Made by a program: the position numbers and the translations under genes. From contig DVOE01000094.1 of NCBI GenBank assembly GCA_018713795.1, positions 1 to 38,436 of the forward strand: 38,436 nucleotides of DNA, written 5' to 3'. The stretch comes from Candidatus Limadaptatus stercoripullorum (GTDB lineage Bacteria; Bacillota; Clostridia; Christensenellales; CAG-917). The notes below the pieces were generated by a model, which was given only the letters and a program-made list of their open reading frames with translations, was not told where the DNA came from and did not search any database. Below, one piece after another: positions 24,071-34,800 of this stretch. The first letter of the stretch is position 1. Each line of letters opens with the position of its first letter.

Positions 24071-24440
24071 CGGGGCTTTTGGCCGCTCTTGTCCGTGTTG
24101 CAGATCGGGCTCGTGCCCCATCGCCCCGAGCAGCCGCGCGGCGATGGCAGCCCGGGCGGGCGTCGGACGCCGTCTCGCGAAGCGCGATCTTGGCGCAATA
24201 TTTGAGAATCGTTTTTTATGACGCGGGGGGCGACACTTGTGCCGCGTGCGTGGACAGGAACTCGTACGAGCGCGCCGAGCAAGCGCGCAAAAGCCCAAAC
24301 AGAGGCAGTGACGGGAGTCCGCAGGAAGCGGGCGCGCGCGGAATAGGCGGGCGCATGGACATAGGTCGCGCGTAAGAGGGGGCGCGCGCAGGGGCGAGCG
24401 GATCGTGGCGGGGCGGCGCGAGGGGCGCGGAATAAAGCGG

Positions 24441-24468
24441 TTGACACTTTGCGGGGGCAGGTTGTAAT
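24441..24468 (+). promoter_or_regulatory. Sigma-A-type promoter of pckG
   Basis: -35 TTGACA (24441-24446), 16-nt spacer, -10 TGTAAT (24463-24468). Transcription would begin about 170 nt before the pckG ATG, leaving a long GC-rich leader. Confidence 0.65.
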
Positions 24469-24646
24469 ATCTTATGTAAGCGCGAGCGCGCGCACGGCTT
24501 TTCGATCTGCGGCGGGATATCGCCGGGGCGGGGAGCGCGGCGGAGCGGGAAAGAGCCCGACCGCGGTGGGCGTGCGGCGGAACGGAAGATCATAAAATTG
24601 CGGCTCGAGCCTCGGCGTAAGGCGGGGCGGGGCGCATGGAGGTCAT

Positions 24647-26416
24647 ATGAAATTTGCAAGCAAAGGAGTTCAGCAGTTTGTCGATGAGAGCGTTGCGCTT
24701 TGCACGCCCGACAAGGTCGTCCTCATAGACGGCAGCGAGGAACAGCTCGAGGCGCTCCGCGCCGAGGCGGTTTCCACCGGCGAGATGATCAAGCTCAATC
24801 AGGAGCTGCTGCCCGGGTGCTATCTGCACCGCACCGCCGTCAACGATGTGGCGCGCGTGGAAGGGCGCACCTTCATCTGCACCGAGAAGAAAGAGGACGC
24901 CGGTCCCACCAACAACTGGATGCAGAAGGATGAGGCGTACAAGCTCCTGAAAGGCATCTACAAGGGCGCGATGAAGGGCAGGACGATGTATGTGATCCCC
25001 TATTCCATGGGCGCGGTCGGATCCCCCTTCTCCAAGATCGGCATCGAGCTGACGGACAGCATTTATGTCGTGCTCAACATGGTCATCATGACGCGCGTGG
25101 GACAGAAGGTGCTCGACACTCTCGGCACGAGCGACGATTTCGTGCGCGGTCTGCACGCCAAGGCGGACATCGACGAGGAGAAGAGGTATATCTGCCAATT
25201 CCCCGAAGACGACACCATCATGTCCGTGAACAGCGGCTACGGCGGCAATGTTCTGCTCGGCAAGAAGTGCTTTGCGCTGCGCATAGCGTCCTATCTCGGC
25301 AGGCAGGAAGGCTGGCTCGCCGAGCATATGCTCATCCTCGGCCTCGAGAAACCCAACGGCGAGACCAAGTATATCGCGGCGGCGTTCCCGTCCGCGTGCG
25401 GCAAGACCAACCTCGCCATGCTCATCCCTCCCGAGGAGTTCGCGAAGAAGGGCTACAAGGTCCACACCGTCGGCGACGATATCGCGTGGATAAGAGTGGG
25501 CGCGGACGGCAGGATGTACGCCATCAACCCCGAGAACGGATTCTTCGGCGTGGCTCCCGGCACCAACGCGAAGTCCAACCCCAACGCGCTGGCGTCCACC
25601 CGCAAGAACACCATATTCACCAATGTGGTGCTCAACACCGACAACAACACCGTGTGGTGGGAAGGTCTTGACAAGAATCCCCCCGAGCACGCGATCGACT
25701 GGAAGGGCAACCCCTGGACGGCGGAAGACAGAGCGAACGGCGTGAAGGGCGCGCATCCCAACTCCCGTTTCACCGCGCCCGCCAAGAACTGCCCCTGCAT
25801 TTCGGACAGGTTCGAAGATCCTCAGGGCGTGCCGCTCGACGCGATAATCTTCGGCGGCAGGCGCGCCAAGACCGCGCCGCTGGTGTACGAAGCGAGAGAT
25901 TGGAACCACGGCGTGTTCGTGGGCTCGATCATGGCGTCCGAGACGACGGCTGCCGCGAGCGGCGCAGTGGGCGTCGTGCGTCGTGACCCGATGGCGATGC
26001 TGCCTTTCTGCGGTTACAACATGGGCGACTACTTCGCGCATTGGATCGAGATGGGCGACAAGGTGGCAAAGAAGCCCAAGTTCTTCAATGTCAACTGGTT
26101 CCGCACCGACGAGAACGGCAACTTCCTGTGGCCGGGGTTCGGCGACAACATGCGCGTGCTGGATTGGATCATCCGCCGCACCGAAGGCACCGCCGAAGCG
26201 GTGGAGACCCCCATCGGCTATGTCCCGAAGCCCGAGGACATCAACCTCAACGGGCTGGATATGACGGTCGACGATGTGGCGAATCTGCTCACCGTGGACA
26301 AGGAACTCTGGAAAGAGGACGCGGAGAACATTGAAAGCTTCTATGCCAAGTTCGGCGACAAACTGCCCGAGGCGCTGCGCAAGGAGCTGGACACTCTGAA
26401 GGCGAATCTCGCATGA
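24647..26416 (+). CDS. pckG: Phosphoenolpyruvate carboxykinase (GTP)
   Basis: A 589-residue cytosolic enzyme interconverting oxaloacetate plus GTP with PEP, CO2 and GDP. The kinase P-loop is FPSACGKTN (247-255) with the reactive Cys251 that is characteristic of GTP-type enzymes. Other hallmarks are YVIPYSMGAVGSPFSKIGIE (115-134), His227 in AEHMLILG and Asp277/278 in TVGDDIAW for metal and nucleotide binding. IIFGGRRAKTAPLVYEA and FNVNWFRTDENGNFLWPGFG follow. GGAGGT is 4 nt before the ATG. A strong promoter and long leader precede it, and a terminator follows, so it is largely a single-gene unit. In anaerobes it can run in either direction. Confidence 0.97.
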   Translation: MKFASKGVQQFVDESVALCTPDKVVLIDGSEEQLEALRAEAVSTGEMIKLNQELLPGCYLHRTAVNDVARVEGRTFICTEKKEDAGPTNNWMQKDEAYKLLKGIYKGAMKGRTMYVIPYSMGAVGSPFSKIGIELTDSIYVVLNMVIMTRVGQKVLDTLGTSDDFVRGLHAKADIDEEKRYICQFPEDDTIMSVNSGYGGNVLLGKKCFALRIASYLGRQEGWLAEHMLILGLEKPNGETKYIAAAFPSACGKTNLAMLIPPEEFAKKGYKVHTVGDDIAWIRVGADGRMYAINPENGFFGVAPGTNAKSNPNALASTRKNTIFTNVVLNTDNNTVWWEGLDKNPPEHAIDWKGNPWTAEDRANGVKGAHPNSRFTAPAKNCPCISDRFEDPQGVPLDAIIFGGRRAKTAPLVYEARDWNHGVFVGSIMASETTAAASGAVGVVRRDPMAMLPFCGYNMGDYFAHWIEMGDKVAKKPKFFNVNWFRTDENGNFLWPGFGDNMRVLDWIIRRTEGTAEAVETPIGYVPKPEDINLNGLDMTVDDVANLLTVDKELWKEDAENIESFYAKFGDKLPEALRKELDTLKANLA

Positions 26417-26462
26417 CGCCGCCGCGCGGCAAAGCCGCGTGACGAGACGAAAAGATAAGAGG

Positions 26463-26516
26463 GAGCCGTGAGCGCCGGGCGGCGATGCCGCGCGGTGCTC
26501 TGCGGCTCAATTTTTT
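26463..26516 (+). terminator. Rho-independent terminator after pckG
   Basis: An extended imperfect hairpin (GAGCCG 26463-26468 with CGGCTC 26503-26508, plus an inner GAGCGCC/GGTGCTC stem) is followed by AATTTTTT. It lies about 45 nt after the stop. Confidence 0.75.
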
Positions 26517-26524
26517 GAAAAAAA

Positions 26525-26541
26525 GCCCCGGGAAACGGGGC
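26525..26541 (-). terminator. Second hairpin before the acyl-CoA synthetase gene, terminator-like on the minus strand
   Basis: GCCCCG (26525-26530) pairs with CGGGGC (26536-26541). On the plus strand it follows an A-run, so only the minus strand would read hairpin then T-run. No minus-strand gene ends here; it may block antisense transcription or belong to the pckG terminator. Confidence 0.4.
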
Positions 26542-26581
26542 GGAACATCACCGGGAAAGGAGCGGTGACTCCAAAAAAAAG

Positions 26582-28228
26582 ATGGAACTGTACCAAAGAT
26601 TTCTGACCGAAAAAACGGATGCAAACGGGATGCTGGAAAGCGTCGATTTCCACGCGCCCGAAAGCTTCAATTTCGGCTTCGATGTGGTCGACTACTACGG
26701 CACCGAGGAGCCGGATAGAAGAGCCATGATCTGGGTGGGGAGCGACGGCGAAGAGGAAAGGATATTCACCTTCGGCGACATGATGAAGCTGTCCGCCCGC
26801 GCGGCTAACTACTTCAAAGCCCTCGGCATTACCAAGGGGGACAGAGTGCTGCTCGTCCTCCGCCGTCATTGGGAATTCTGGCCGACGATCGTCGCGCTGC
26901 ACAAGATAGGCGCGATCACCATTCCCGCCACCGACCAACTCAAAGAAAAGGATTTCGTGTACAGGTTCGACGCGGCGGGAGTCAAGGCGATAGTGTGCAC
27001 GACCTCGGGCACGGTCATCGACGAAGCGGAGGGCGCCTGCGAGCGCTGCCCGCAGGTCACGATCAAAGTGTCCGTCGGCGAAAAGAAGGAAGGCTGGCAT
27101 CATTTCGGCAGCGAATGGGAGGCGTTTTCGGATATCTATCCGCGTCCTTCGGACGGCAGCGCGCCCATGCGCGACGAGCTGATGCTCATGTACTTCACCT
27201 CCGGCACCACCGCTTATCCCAAGATCGCGGCGCACGAGCACACCTACGCGCTCGCGCATTTCCTCACCGCGAAATGGTGGCATAATGTCCGCAAAGACGG
27301 CATCCACTTCACCGTTGCCGAGACCGGCTGGGGCAAAGCCGTGTGGGGCAAGCTGTACGGGCAGTGGCTGTGCGGCGCGTGCGTGTTCACCTACGACTTC
27401 GAGCGGTTCGATCAAGAGAAACTGCTCGGGATGATCGAGAAATACCGCATCACCACCTTCTGTGCTCCGCCCACAATCTACCGCTTCATGATAAAGGCGG
27501 ACCTGAGCAAACACGACCTCTCGTCGCTCGAATATATCACCACGGCGGGCGAGGCGGTCAATCCCGAGGTGTTCAACCAAATGAAAACCGCCACCGGGCT
27601 CACGCTTATGGAGGGCTTCGGTCAGACCGAGACCACGCTCACCATAGCCAACCTCGTCGGCATGACCCCCAAGCCCGGCAGCATGGGCAAGCCCACGCCC
27701 ATCTACAAACTACGAATCGTGTCCCCGGACGGCAGCAACACCCCCATGGGCGAAGCGGGCGAGATATGCGTCGACATCTCGGAAGGCAGGCCTTACGGGC
27801 TGTTCCGCGAGTATTACGGCGATCCCGAGAACACGAAAAGTGTTATGCACGACGGACTTTATCACACCGGCGACACGGCGTACTACGATGAGGACGGCTA
27901 TCTGTTCTTTGTGGGGCGGACGGACGACATCATCAAATCGAGCGGTTACAGGATAGGGCCGTTCGAGATCGAGAGCGTGCTTATGGAGCATCCCGCGGTG
28001 CTGGAGTGCGCGGTTACGGGCGTGCCCGATCCCACGCGCGGACAGGTGGTCAAGGCGACCATAGTGCTGACGGCGGGTTATGAGGCGTCGGACGAGCTCG
28101 CGAAGGAGATCCAGCATTTCGTCAAGGAGCTGACGGCGCCCTATAAGTACCCGAGAGTGGTGGAGTTCGTGAAGGAGCTGCCGAAGACGATCTCGGGGAA
28201 GATCAGGCGGACGGAGCTCCGCAAGTGA
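26582..28228 (+). CDS. AMP-forming acyl-CoA synthetase (medium-chain/ACSM-like)
   Basis: A 548-residue cytosolic ligase of the ANL superfamily that forms acyl-CoA from a carboxylic acid, ATP and CoA. The AMP-binding P-loop is YFTSGTTAYPK (204-214). GFGQTETT, YHTGDTAYYDEDGY, GRTDDIIKSSGYRIGPFEIE and the catalytic Lys540 in KTISGKIRR follow in the family order. Overall pattern and length fit medium-chain/aromatic acyl-CoA synthetases rather than acetyl-CoA synthetase. ATG 26582 is the only usable start, yet the nearest Shine-Dalgarno (AAAGGAG, 26556-26562) is 19 nt away, and an A-tract lies between. It is separated from pckG by a terminator. Confidence 0.93.
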   Translation: MELYQRFLTEKTDANGMLESVDFHAPESFNFGFDVVDYYGTEEPDRRAMIWVGSDGEEERIFTFGDMMKLSARAANYFKALGITKGDRVLLVLRRHWEFWPTIVALHKIGAITIPATDQLKEKDFVYRFDAAGVKAIVCTTSGTVIDEAEGACERCPQVTIKVSVGEKKEGWHHFGSEWEAFSDIYPRPSDGSAPMRDELMLMYFTSGTTAYPKIAAHEHTYALAHFLTAKWWHNVRKDGIHFTVAETGWGKAVWGKLYGQWLCGACVFTYDFERFDQEKLLGMIEKYRITTFCAPPTIYRFMIKADLSKHDLSSLEYITTAGEAVNPEVFNQMKTATGLTLMEGFGQTETTLTIANLVGMTPKPGSMGKPTPIYKLRIVSPDGSNTPMGEAGEICVDISEGRPYGLFREYYGDPENTKSVMHDGLYHTGDTAYYDEDGYLFFVGRTDDIIKSSGYRIGPFEIESVLMEHPAVLECAVTGVPDPTRGQVVKATIVLTAGYEASDELAKEIQHFVKELTAPYKYPRVVEFVKELPKTISGKIRRTELRK

Positions 28229-28248
28229 CGCACTTAGCGCAAACCCGA

Positions 28249-28275
28249 AACGCCGCTTTCGCGGCGTTTTTTTTT
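28249..28275 (+). terminator. Rho-independent terminator after the acyl-CoA synthetase gene
   Basis: AACGCCGC (28249-28256) pairs with GCGGCGTT (28261-28268) around TTTC and runs into nine T. It lies 20 nt after the stop codon. Confidence 0.93.
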
Positions 28276-28318
28276 ATGCCGCAGATCCCGCCCCGACTTT
28301 CTCCGCCCGCTATAAAAT

Positions 28319-28336
28319 TTACCAATTGGGGACGGG
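28319..28336 (+). repeat. Copy of the GGGGACGG repeat end
   Basis: TTACCAATTGGGGACGGG is identical to 12976-12993 in the left arm of the inverted repeat near mreB. An inverted near-copy, CCCCGTCCCCGATTGG (one mismatch), lies at 28641-28656, so the two bound about 340 bp. Confidence 0.85.
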
Positions 28337-28388
28337 AGTCAGGGGCTCAAGAGGTGGAATACACTCCTTCGGAGCGTGGCTGGTGGGG
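28334..28388 (+). repeat. 55-bp direct repeat, copy 1
   Basis: It begins GGGAGTCAGGGGCTCAAGAG and contains the small stem CTCC-TTC-GGAG. It matches 28668-28722 with three mismatches. Confidence 0.85.
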
Positions 28389-28450
28389 ATGGGATCTAAG
28401 GGGATGGGGAGAGATGGGAAGGTTAAAAAGGGGTTAACTTTGGTTGGGTA

Positions 28451-28478
28451 TTGACGGGGCGGGGGAGGAGATTGTAAT
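28451..28478 (+). promoter_or_regulatory. Sigma-A-type promoter likely serving the giant surface-protein gene
   Basis: -35 TTGACG (28451-28456), 16-nt spacer, -10 TGTAAT (28473-28478). It has the same layout as the pckG promoter, including a G-run before TTGTAATAT. The start codon is about 350 nt downstream. Confidence 0.5.
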
Positions 28479-28667
28479 ATGAATGTGTACTATTCTGCGC
28501 GCTTTGCGCCCTCTACGCGCGTGTGTGCGTTGGGTGTGGGGTAGCGAGCCGTTCCGAGAGGCGATAGGGGAGCGTTCCTGTTTAGCCGCCAATGCGGGAC
28601 GGGGCTGCCCTGATACGCGCCAAGGCGCTACCAGTCATACCCCCGTCCCCGATTGGCTGGTGGGGAT

Positions 28668-28722
28668 GGGAGTCAGGGGCTCAAGAGGAGGAATGCACTC
28701 CTTCGGAGCGTGGCTGATGGGG
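28668..28722 (+). repeat. 55-bp direct repeat, copy 2
   Basis: It matches 28334-28388 except at three positions. An 18-nt string TGGCTGGTGGGGATGGGA also recurs at 28377-28394 and 28654-28671, overlapping the repeat ends, so the duplication is nested. Confidence 0.85.
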
Positions 28723-28830
28723 TGGAAGTCCAAAGCGGCGGAGAGAGAGCCGAAGCGGACGGCGGGCAGGAGAGCGAAGGGAAATTATTTAAGGGAAACT
28801 GACAACGCGGAAGCGATGTGAGGAGGGATT

Positions 28831-31800
28831 ATGAGAAACAACGAGAACGGCAACTCGAGGAGTGGCAGGAGTGCCGCGGCGGTGCGGCTGGTGCTGCTCG
28901 CGCTGATCTTCGTTACGGTGTTCGCCGTGGTGCTGTCCTGCGGGACGGGGACGGAGACGCCGCTGTTCGGGTCTGTGACGGACAATGTCGCCGAGGCGGC
29001 GCACTCCGGCGGTGACGGGAACCAAGTCACTTCATACAGCGGCTCGAGCACGACTATCGCTTCTCTGCAAGAGCAGATACACGATTCCACGATAGGAAGC
29101 GCTTCGATAACGACAAACCTTTCGAATGTCACTTTTTCCGATTCGACTGTAAGCTATTACAAAACAGGCGGCACCAGTGAAGGGATAGTCTTCTGGAACG
29201 GCGGGACCGCGAGTTCGTGGGGAACGAACGCCGCCGGTCAGCACTGGATGTTTAGCCCTGAGGTCATAGTGGTCGTGAACATCAAGGTGCCGGACAGCGT
29301 CATGGCTTTCGTGAACGCGGGGTACACGGTCACGGTCTCTTACAGCGCGATGGTGTACACTTCGTACGATAACAACCAAACCAACGGGACCTACATGGCG
29401 TTGACTTCGAGCAAGGTCGCGGCGAGCAATTTCCTTGACGGTGATGCTTGGAAAAAAAGCGGCTGGACGACTTTCGACGGCGGTCCCACGGGTGGCACTT
29501 CGAGGAATTTCGGCACGCTCACGATCACGGGCGGTAACAGCAATCTCGTGCTCGGGCTCGCGAGAAACTCGGGTTGGTATCAAACTCCCGGCATAAGGGC
29601 TGCGAGCCATAATCTTACTTTCAACATTTCAAGAGGCAGCCTGACGGACAGCACGAGGCCGTCCATTTCGAGCGCGGCGGCGGAGGACGGTCCGCAGCTT
29701 AAGACGAGCGGCGGGGCGAGCGTCACCTCGAGCTATCTCGGCAGCAACAGCGGGCTCAGCCCGAACACCACGAACATAACGCTCGGGAAGGCGGTCAGCC
29801 AAGCGACTTTCTCCGCGAACGGGCAGAAATACTACAAGAAATTGACGCTGACGGTCAGGGACGGCGATCCGAACAGCGCGGCGTTCTACTACGGCGTGCG
29901 CGATCTGAACATCACGGAGGCGCCGGGGGGCGTGGACGGTGCTTGGGTGCATGTCGGCAATCTCCCGCAGGGCAACAAGGAAAACGAGACTACGACTGCC
30001 TCGGGCACGAACTACTACATAACGGCAAGCAATACAACGAACGCGGGGTCGCAGGCGACTTTCACGCTTTACTTCAAAGCCAACGGAACTTACACGATAA
30101 AATTCGAAGACAATGCGAGTGCGTTTGGCGGTACGAACGCCGCGTGCGATCCCATCACCATCAAGGTCAGCGGTATAGACACGACCGCGCCGACGGCGGA
30201 GGGGCTCCTTGACGGCAGTCCCACCGCGGGCGTGTTCAAGGACACGACATTCGACGAGAGCACCTGGGCGAGCGTGGGTTCGGTGAGCCAGAACCTCAAG
30301 GGCATGAACGCCGCGGCGGATCTTGCGAGCGGCAATTCGGCGTGGGCGTTCTTCTTTGACATAGCTTACTCCTTCTACGCGCCGACGGCGGAATGGGCGA
30401 AGAGCACGCTCGCCGGCGTCAACGCGAGCAACATAGACAAGATAAATGGCGGCACCGCCGCTCCGTTCAAAGTGGTGAACGGTACGACCACCGCGAATTT
30501 CTCCTATAACTTCAAAGAGGGCACCGCTTCCAACGGCAGTCCGCTCAGCGGGGGCAATCTCACCGAGGTCAGCCCCACCAGGGCGGGGTACTACATGATC
30601 ATGGTCTACATCGCGGATGTGGCGGGGAATGTGTGCGCGACGCCGTTCACCTATTTCGTGAGGGTGGACAACACCACGGTCACCGACACGCCGCTCGGCG
30701 AGTACTCCTATCTCGACAAGGCGGGGGAGACGCAAAAGGTCACGAGCGATCAGTGGATCAACAAGTACATGATCGGGGACAGCGCCCGGATCGACATCTC
30801 CTTCATCCTCAATCCCGCGGGCAATGTCGTGAACTTCAACTTCTCGAGTTTCGCGGGCACGAGCACGGACAACTTCGCCAATAACTCCGCGACGGTCCAG
30901 CCCGGCACCACGGCGGACGGCGAGAAGCTCACGGTCACGATAGGGGACATCGAGTTCGCGACCGACACCGAGGGCGCTACGCTCATCATCGGAGAAGGTC
31001 TCGGCGCGGAGCTTTCCGCTCTCGGCGCGAATCTTTCCGCAGAGATCAAGGTCGAGGTAGAGGACGACAACACGCGCAAGGCGACTTTAAGCCTTATATA
31101 TACGCGCGTGGACGGTGAGTTCGGCGTCAACAGCGAGCCCGGCGTCACCGTGAGGTCGGCGCTCGGCACCGCCACCGTGTACGCAAGCGGCATAGTGCCG
31201 GTCAGGATAGACACCGTGTCCGTCAACGATCTCGAGCTCGGGACGGCGGACGGCGGCAACTATCTCGTGGCGAACGGGGGCAACGACACCACGAACGGCT
31301 CCAACGGCGGTTATCCCGAGAATTCCATCTCCATAGACATCTCGACGGTGGAAGGCAGGGTGTGGTACACCGACGAAAATAACGCGATCAGCGTGTCCAC
31401 CGATAGATTCACCGGTGACGCCCTCTTGGACGCCATGCTCGGTGCGTATGCCGGCAATGTCTACTTCGGCTGGAAGGTGTACTCCGACGCTTCCGCGGCG
31501 GGTACGACCGAGGGCGAGACAGTGACCCCCGGCGCGATAAACAGCGATTACGACGCGTTCAAAGCCGCTATGGATGCGGTCATAGGCGAGGACGGCACCT
31601 ACACGCCGGGCGGCCCCGCGAGCGCGTTCACGAAATTCTTCGCCGGCAACAGCGTGATTGTTGAGGGCGAGGTCAACAACATCCTCGGCGGCGGCGGCAC
31701 CCTTGACGGCCTCGCGGGCGCGGACGCGGGCGTGCGCGTCCTTTATGTCATGACGCTCGACCAGGCGGGCAACGCCAACTTCGAGTTGTACTATGTCTTC

Positions 31801-34800
31801 GTCGACACGAAGACCTATACGATCAAGTTCGAGACGGACGGGACGTACGCGGATTATTTTGCGGGGCTCGGCGACAGCGCGCTCCGGGACATACAGTACG
31901 AGACCACGCTGCGCGGCGACGGCGTGGACGGCACCTATGCCGCCACCTTCAAGCGCGGGCAGAACATTGTGGTCACCGTCGGCACCGGTACCCCGGGCGG
32001 CGACTTCAAACCCGGCTTCCCCGGCGGGTTCGTGCCGTATGAGGTCTACAAGTACACCGAGGGATCGGGCGCGAAGTTGCTCATCTACTCGCATACGAAG
32101 GGCGGCGCCACCGGCACCGAGCCTAACTTCGTCTTCGATAGGCTCGAGGGCATAACTACTTCGGGTTCGGGCAGCGATGTCGCGGGCGGGAGCTATATCG
32201 CGTTCGTCCTCGATCAGGCGGGCAATATCGGCAGCCTCGGGAACGACCTCGGTCTGATGTTCTCCTACCGCAAGCTCGTCAGCACGAGCGTGCTCAACAC
32301 CAAGGTCTACGACGGCAAGGCGGCGGACGGCATGGTCAGCGTTAAGACGGATGCCAATGTCACGGATACGCTCGCAAGCCACGCGCTCGATGATATCAAC
32401 TCCGTCATCAAGTGGGAGGGCACCGAAGACGCTCCCGTGAATGCGGGGAGCTACCAATATTCCTTCGACCTCAACAATGCGGCGGAAAAGTACTTCATCG
32501 CTGAGAAGGTCAACGCCGCGCGTTACGAGATCACCAAGAGGAACATCGACCTCCTTGCCGCGATAGGCGGGGCGGACAAGTGGCAGAACGCGATCTACGG
32601 CGATGTTTACGATCGTGATTACATCACCCAGTATCTCGGCGCCGGCGCGCTCAGCGGCGTGACGCTGGAGACCGCGCTCGGCAGCTCCGACCTCGGTCAG
32701 GACGCGGGCAAGACGCTTGGCGACATAACGAATGTCAGCGGGCTCGTCCTCGCGAACGGCAAGGCGCTCTCCGAGCTCGTCTATTCGGCGGGCGGCGGCA
32801 ATCTCCCGGTGGGGAGCTACGCGCTCACCGATTCGAGCGGTGTCACCGCGACCAACTACACCTTCTCGCTCTCCGTCTCCTTCGAGATCGCGAAGGCGCC
32901 CCTCACCGTCACGCTCAAGGGCTCCAAGACTTACGCCCAGCCCGACAGCGACGCCGCGGTCACTTTGCAGATCGGGAGCGACGACGAGATGAAGGGCGAT
33001 AGCCTCACCGATATCTTCGGCAGTAGCGTCGATGTCAATAACGCGACTTCCAGGATCATAAACATAACCTCGGGCTACACCTACGAAGGGCAGGGGCAGT
33101 ACGCGACCGCGGGCGAGCATAAGTTCACGGGCGTCACTTACGCGGGGCTGTCCGGTAACTTCGATATGAAGCTCTCCGACACGCCCGGCAACATGACCGT
33201 GAATAAGCTCACCGTCTACGCCATCCCGGACAGCGGTCAGACCATCTACAGCCCGCAGACCTACACCATCAACTTCAATTACTACTACACCGCTTCGAAC
33301 AGCGGCACTCAGGTCACCGACGCCACCGTGCGCGGCGAGATCACGGCGGGCACCTTCGTGCTTGCGGAAGAGCCTTCGGCGAGTCACGGCGAGTCGTATA
33401 CCGTCAAGGTCGACACCGCGTTCACCGCGACCAACAATATCACCATCGAGACGGTCGTCGACGGCATCACCGTCACCCTCGAGTACGACTGGTCGAGGAA
33501 CACGCTGACCATCTCCTTCGTCACGGTGCCCACGGCGACCTACCGCGTGCAGTTCGGCGCGCCGACGGAGCTTGGGGCTTACTCGTTCGAGGTCACCAAT
33601 GATAGCGGCGAGCGCGTCGACGGCATCACCGTCACTTCGCTCGGCACTCCCTATCTCAATGGCTACGCCGTCACGAACGCCGCGAACAGCACTTTCACCG
33701 TCGAGTTCCCGAATCTTGTCATCGATGGCGCGGATAAGGGCGACCTCAACATAGTCTTCAACACGCAGGTCACCATAGGTTACCTGAATGTCACGCTCAC
33801 GCCCTCCTTCTCGGAGACCGAGAAGACTTACGGCGATCCCGACGACTGGACGGGCAAGTTCAAAGTCACGCCGTCCACGGACGCCGCGATAGGGGACTTC
33901 GATCTTGGCGCGCTCAAATATACCGGCGCGCTCGGCAGGGCGCTCTACAAAGCGGGCGTCTTTGTCCGTGCGGGCGCGGCGAACGACGATGTCAATGCGA
34001 TGCTCGCAGAGGGCGAGTACTACGCCGCTTATGTCTCGGAGCGCTACTCCGTGAACGATCCCAGCATACGCGTCACCGTGGACGAGGCGGCTCTCAAGGA
34101 TATAAGATTCACCGTGAACGCCCGCGAGATCGAGATCGGCACCTACGGCAAGGATAAGGAGGTCCCCGACGGCACCGCGAATGTGCCTTACGCCGACGGC
34201 GAAAAGGCGGTCTTCATCAATAACCTCGTCGGGGACGACGAAGCGTTCCTCACCTGGACGAGCGCGGTCTATGTGTTGCAGAACGGCGATCCCGTCACCG
34301 GAGACCTCAACACCGGCGGGCAGACCGGGCTGTATATCCTGGTCTCCGGCATAGCGTGGGGCGGAGCGGACAAGCTCAACTACAAGCTCACCGTGGAGGA
34401 GATACAGTTCGGCGGCGGCTATCGGATCGTGGAATTCCACTTCGAGGCGCTCAAGTCCGGCGACATCGTCATCACCAAGGTCTATGACGCGACGACGAAG
34501 ATCGTTCCCGAGACGCATATCACCATCGAACAAAACGGCAACGCGTTCAACCTCCTCGAGCAGTACGGCTACACGGTCGAGTTCTACGGGTTCAATGTGG
34601 CTCACGGCAATGTCGACCTCTCAGATACAGGCGTGGGCAACTACACCGTGCGTCCCACCTTCTTCGTCGCGGGTCTGCCCGAGACGAGTTTCGCCGAGGG
34701 CGGTGAGCTTTGGGTCGTCGAGCGTACCGAATACGGCGTCGGCGGCGTGCTCATCACCGTCAACAATGTCCTCGCCACCATCACGCCTCTCCCCATCTCC

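Larger units (their letters stand above)
23548..24646. other. 1.1-kb region without a recognised gene between divergent M20 and pckG genes
   Basis: It contains the M20 promoter at its left end and the pckG promoter (24441-24468) with a leader of about 170 nt at its right. Between them are roughly 830 nt in which open frames on both strands are Arg/Ala/Pro-rich, lack ribosome-binding sites and resemble no family. An inverted repeat lies at 23970-24070. Composition shifts sharply: an AT-rich island (23965-24070) sits within very GC-rich flanks. Confidence 0.6.
28229..28830. other. 600-bp repeat-bearing non-coding region and leader of the giant surface-protein gene
   Basis: No gene is supported here. 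It holds the synthetase terminator, a 16-nt repeat core in opposite orientations (28321-28336 and 28641-28656), two 55-bp direct repeats, the probable promoter (28451-28478) and a leader of about 345 nt before the giant gene. The frame at 28483-28821 is low-complexity and crosses one repeat. Confidence 0.65.

Noticed and set aside
23571..24659. Several 70-160 codon frames on both strands
   Set aside because: No ribosome sites, Arg/Ala/Pro/Ser-rich, no family recognised and mutually overlapping.
26565..26567. GTG as an alternative start for the acyl-CoA synthetase
   Set aside because: It is close to the Shine-Dalgarno but out of frame with the gene.
28483..28821. 112-codon plus-strand frame before the giant gene
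   Set aside because: No ribosome site, Arg/Gly/Trp-rich composition, and it reads through one of the 55-bp repeats; more likely leader sequence.
28500..28830. Riboswitch in the leader of the giant gene
   Set aside because: Compared by eye with c-di-GMP-type leaders, but the conserved core strings are absent.
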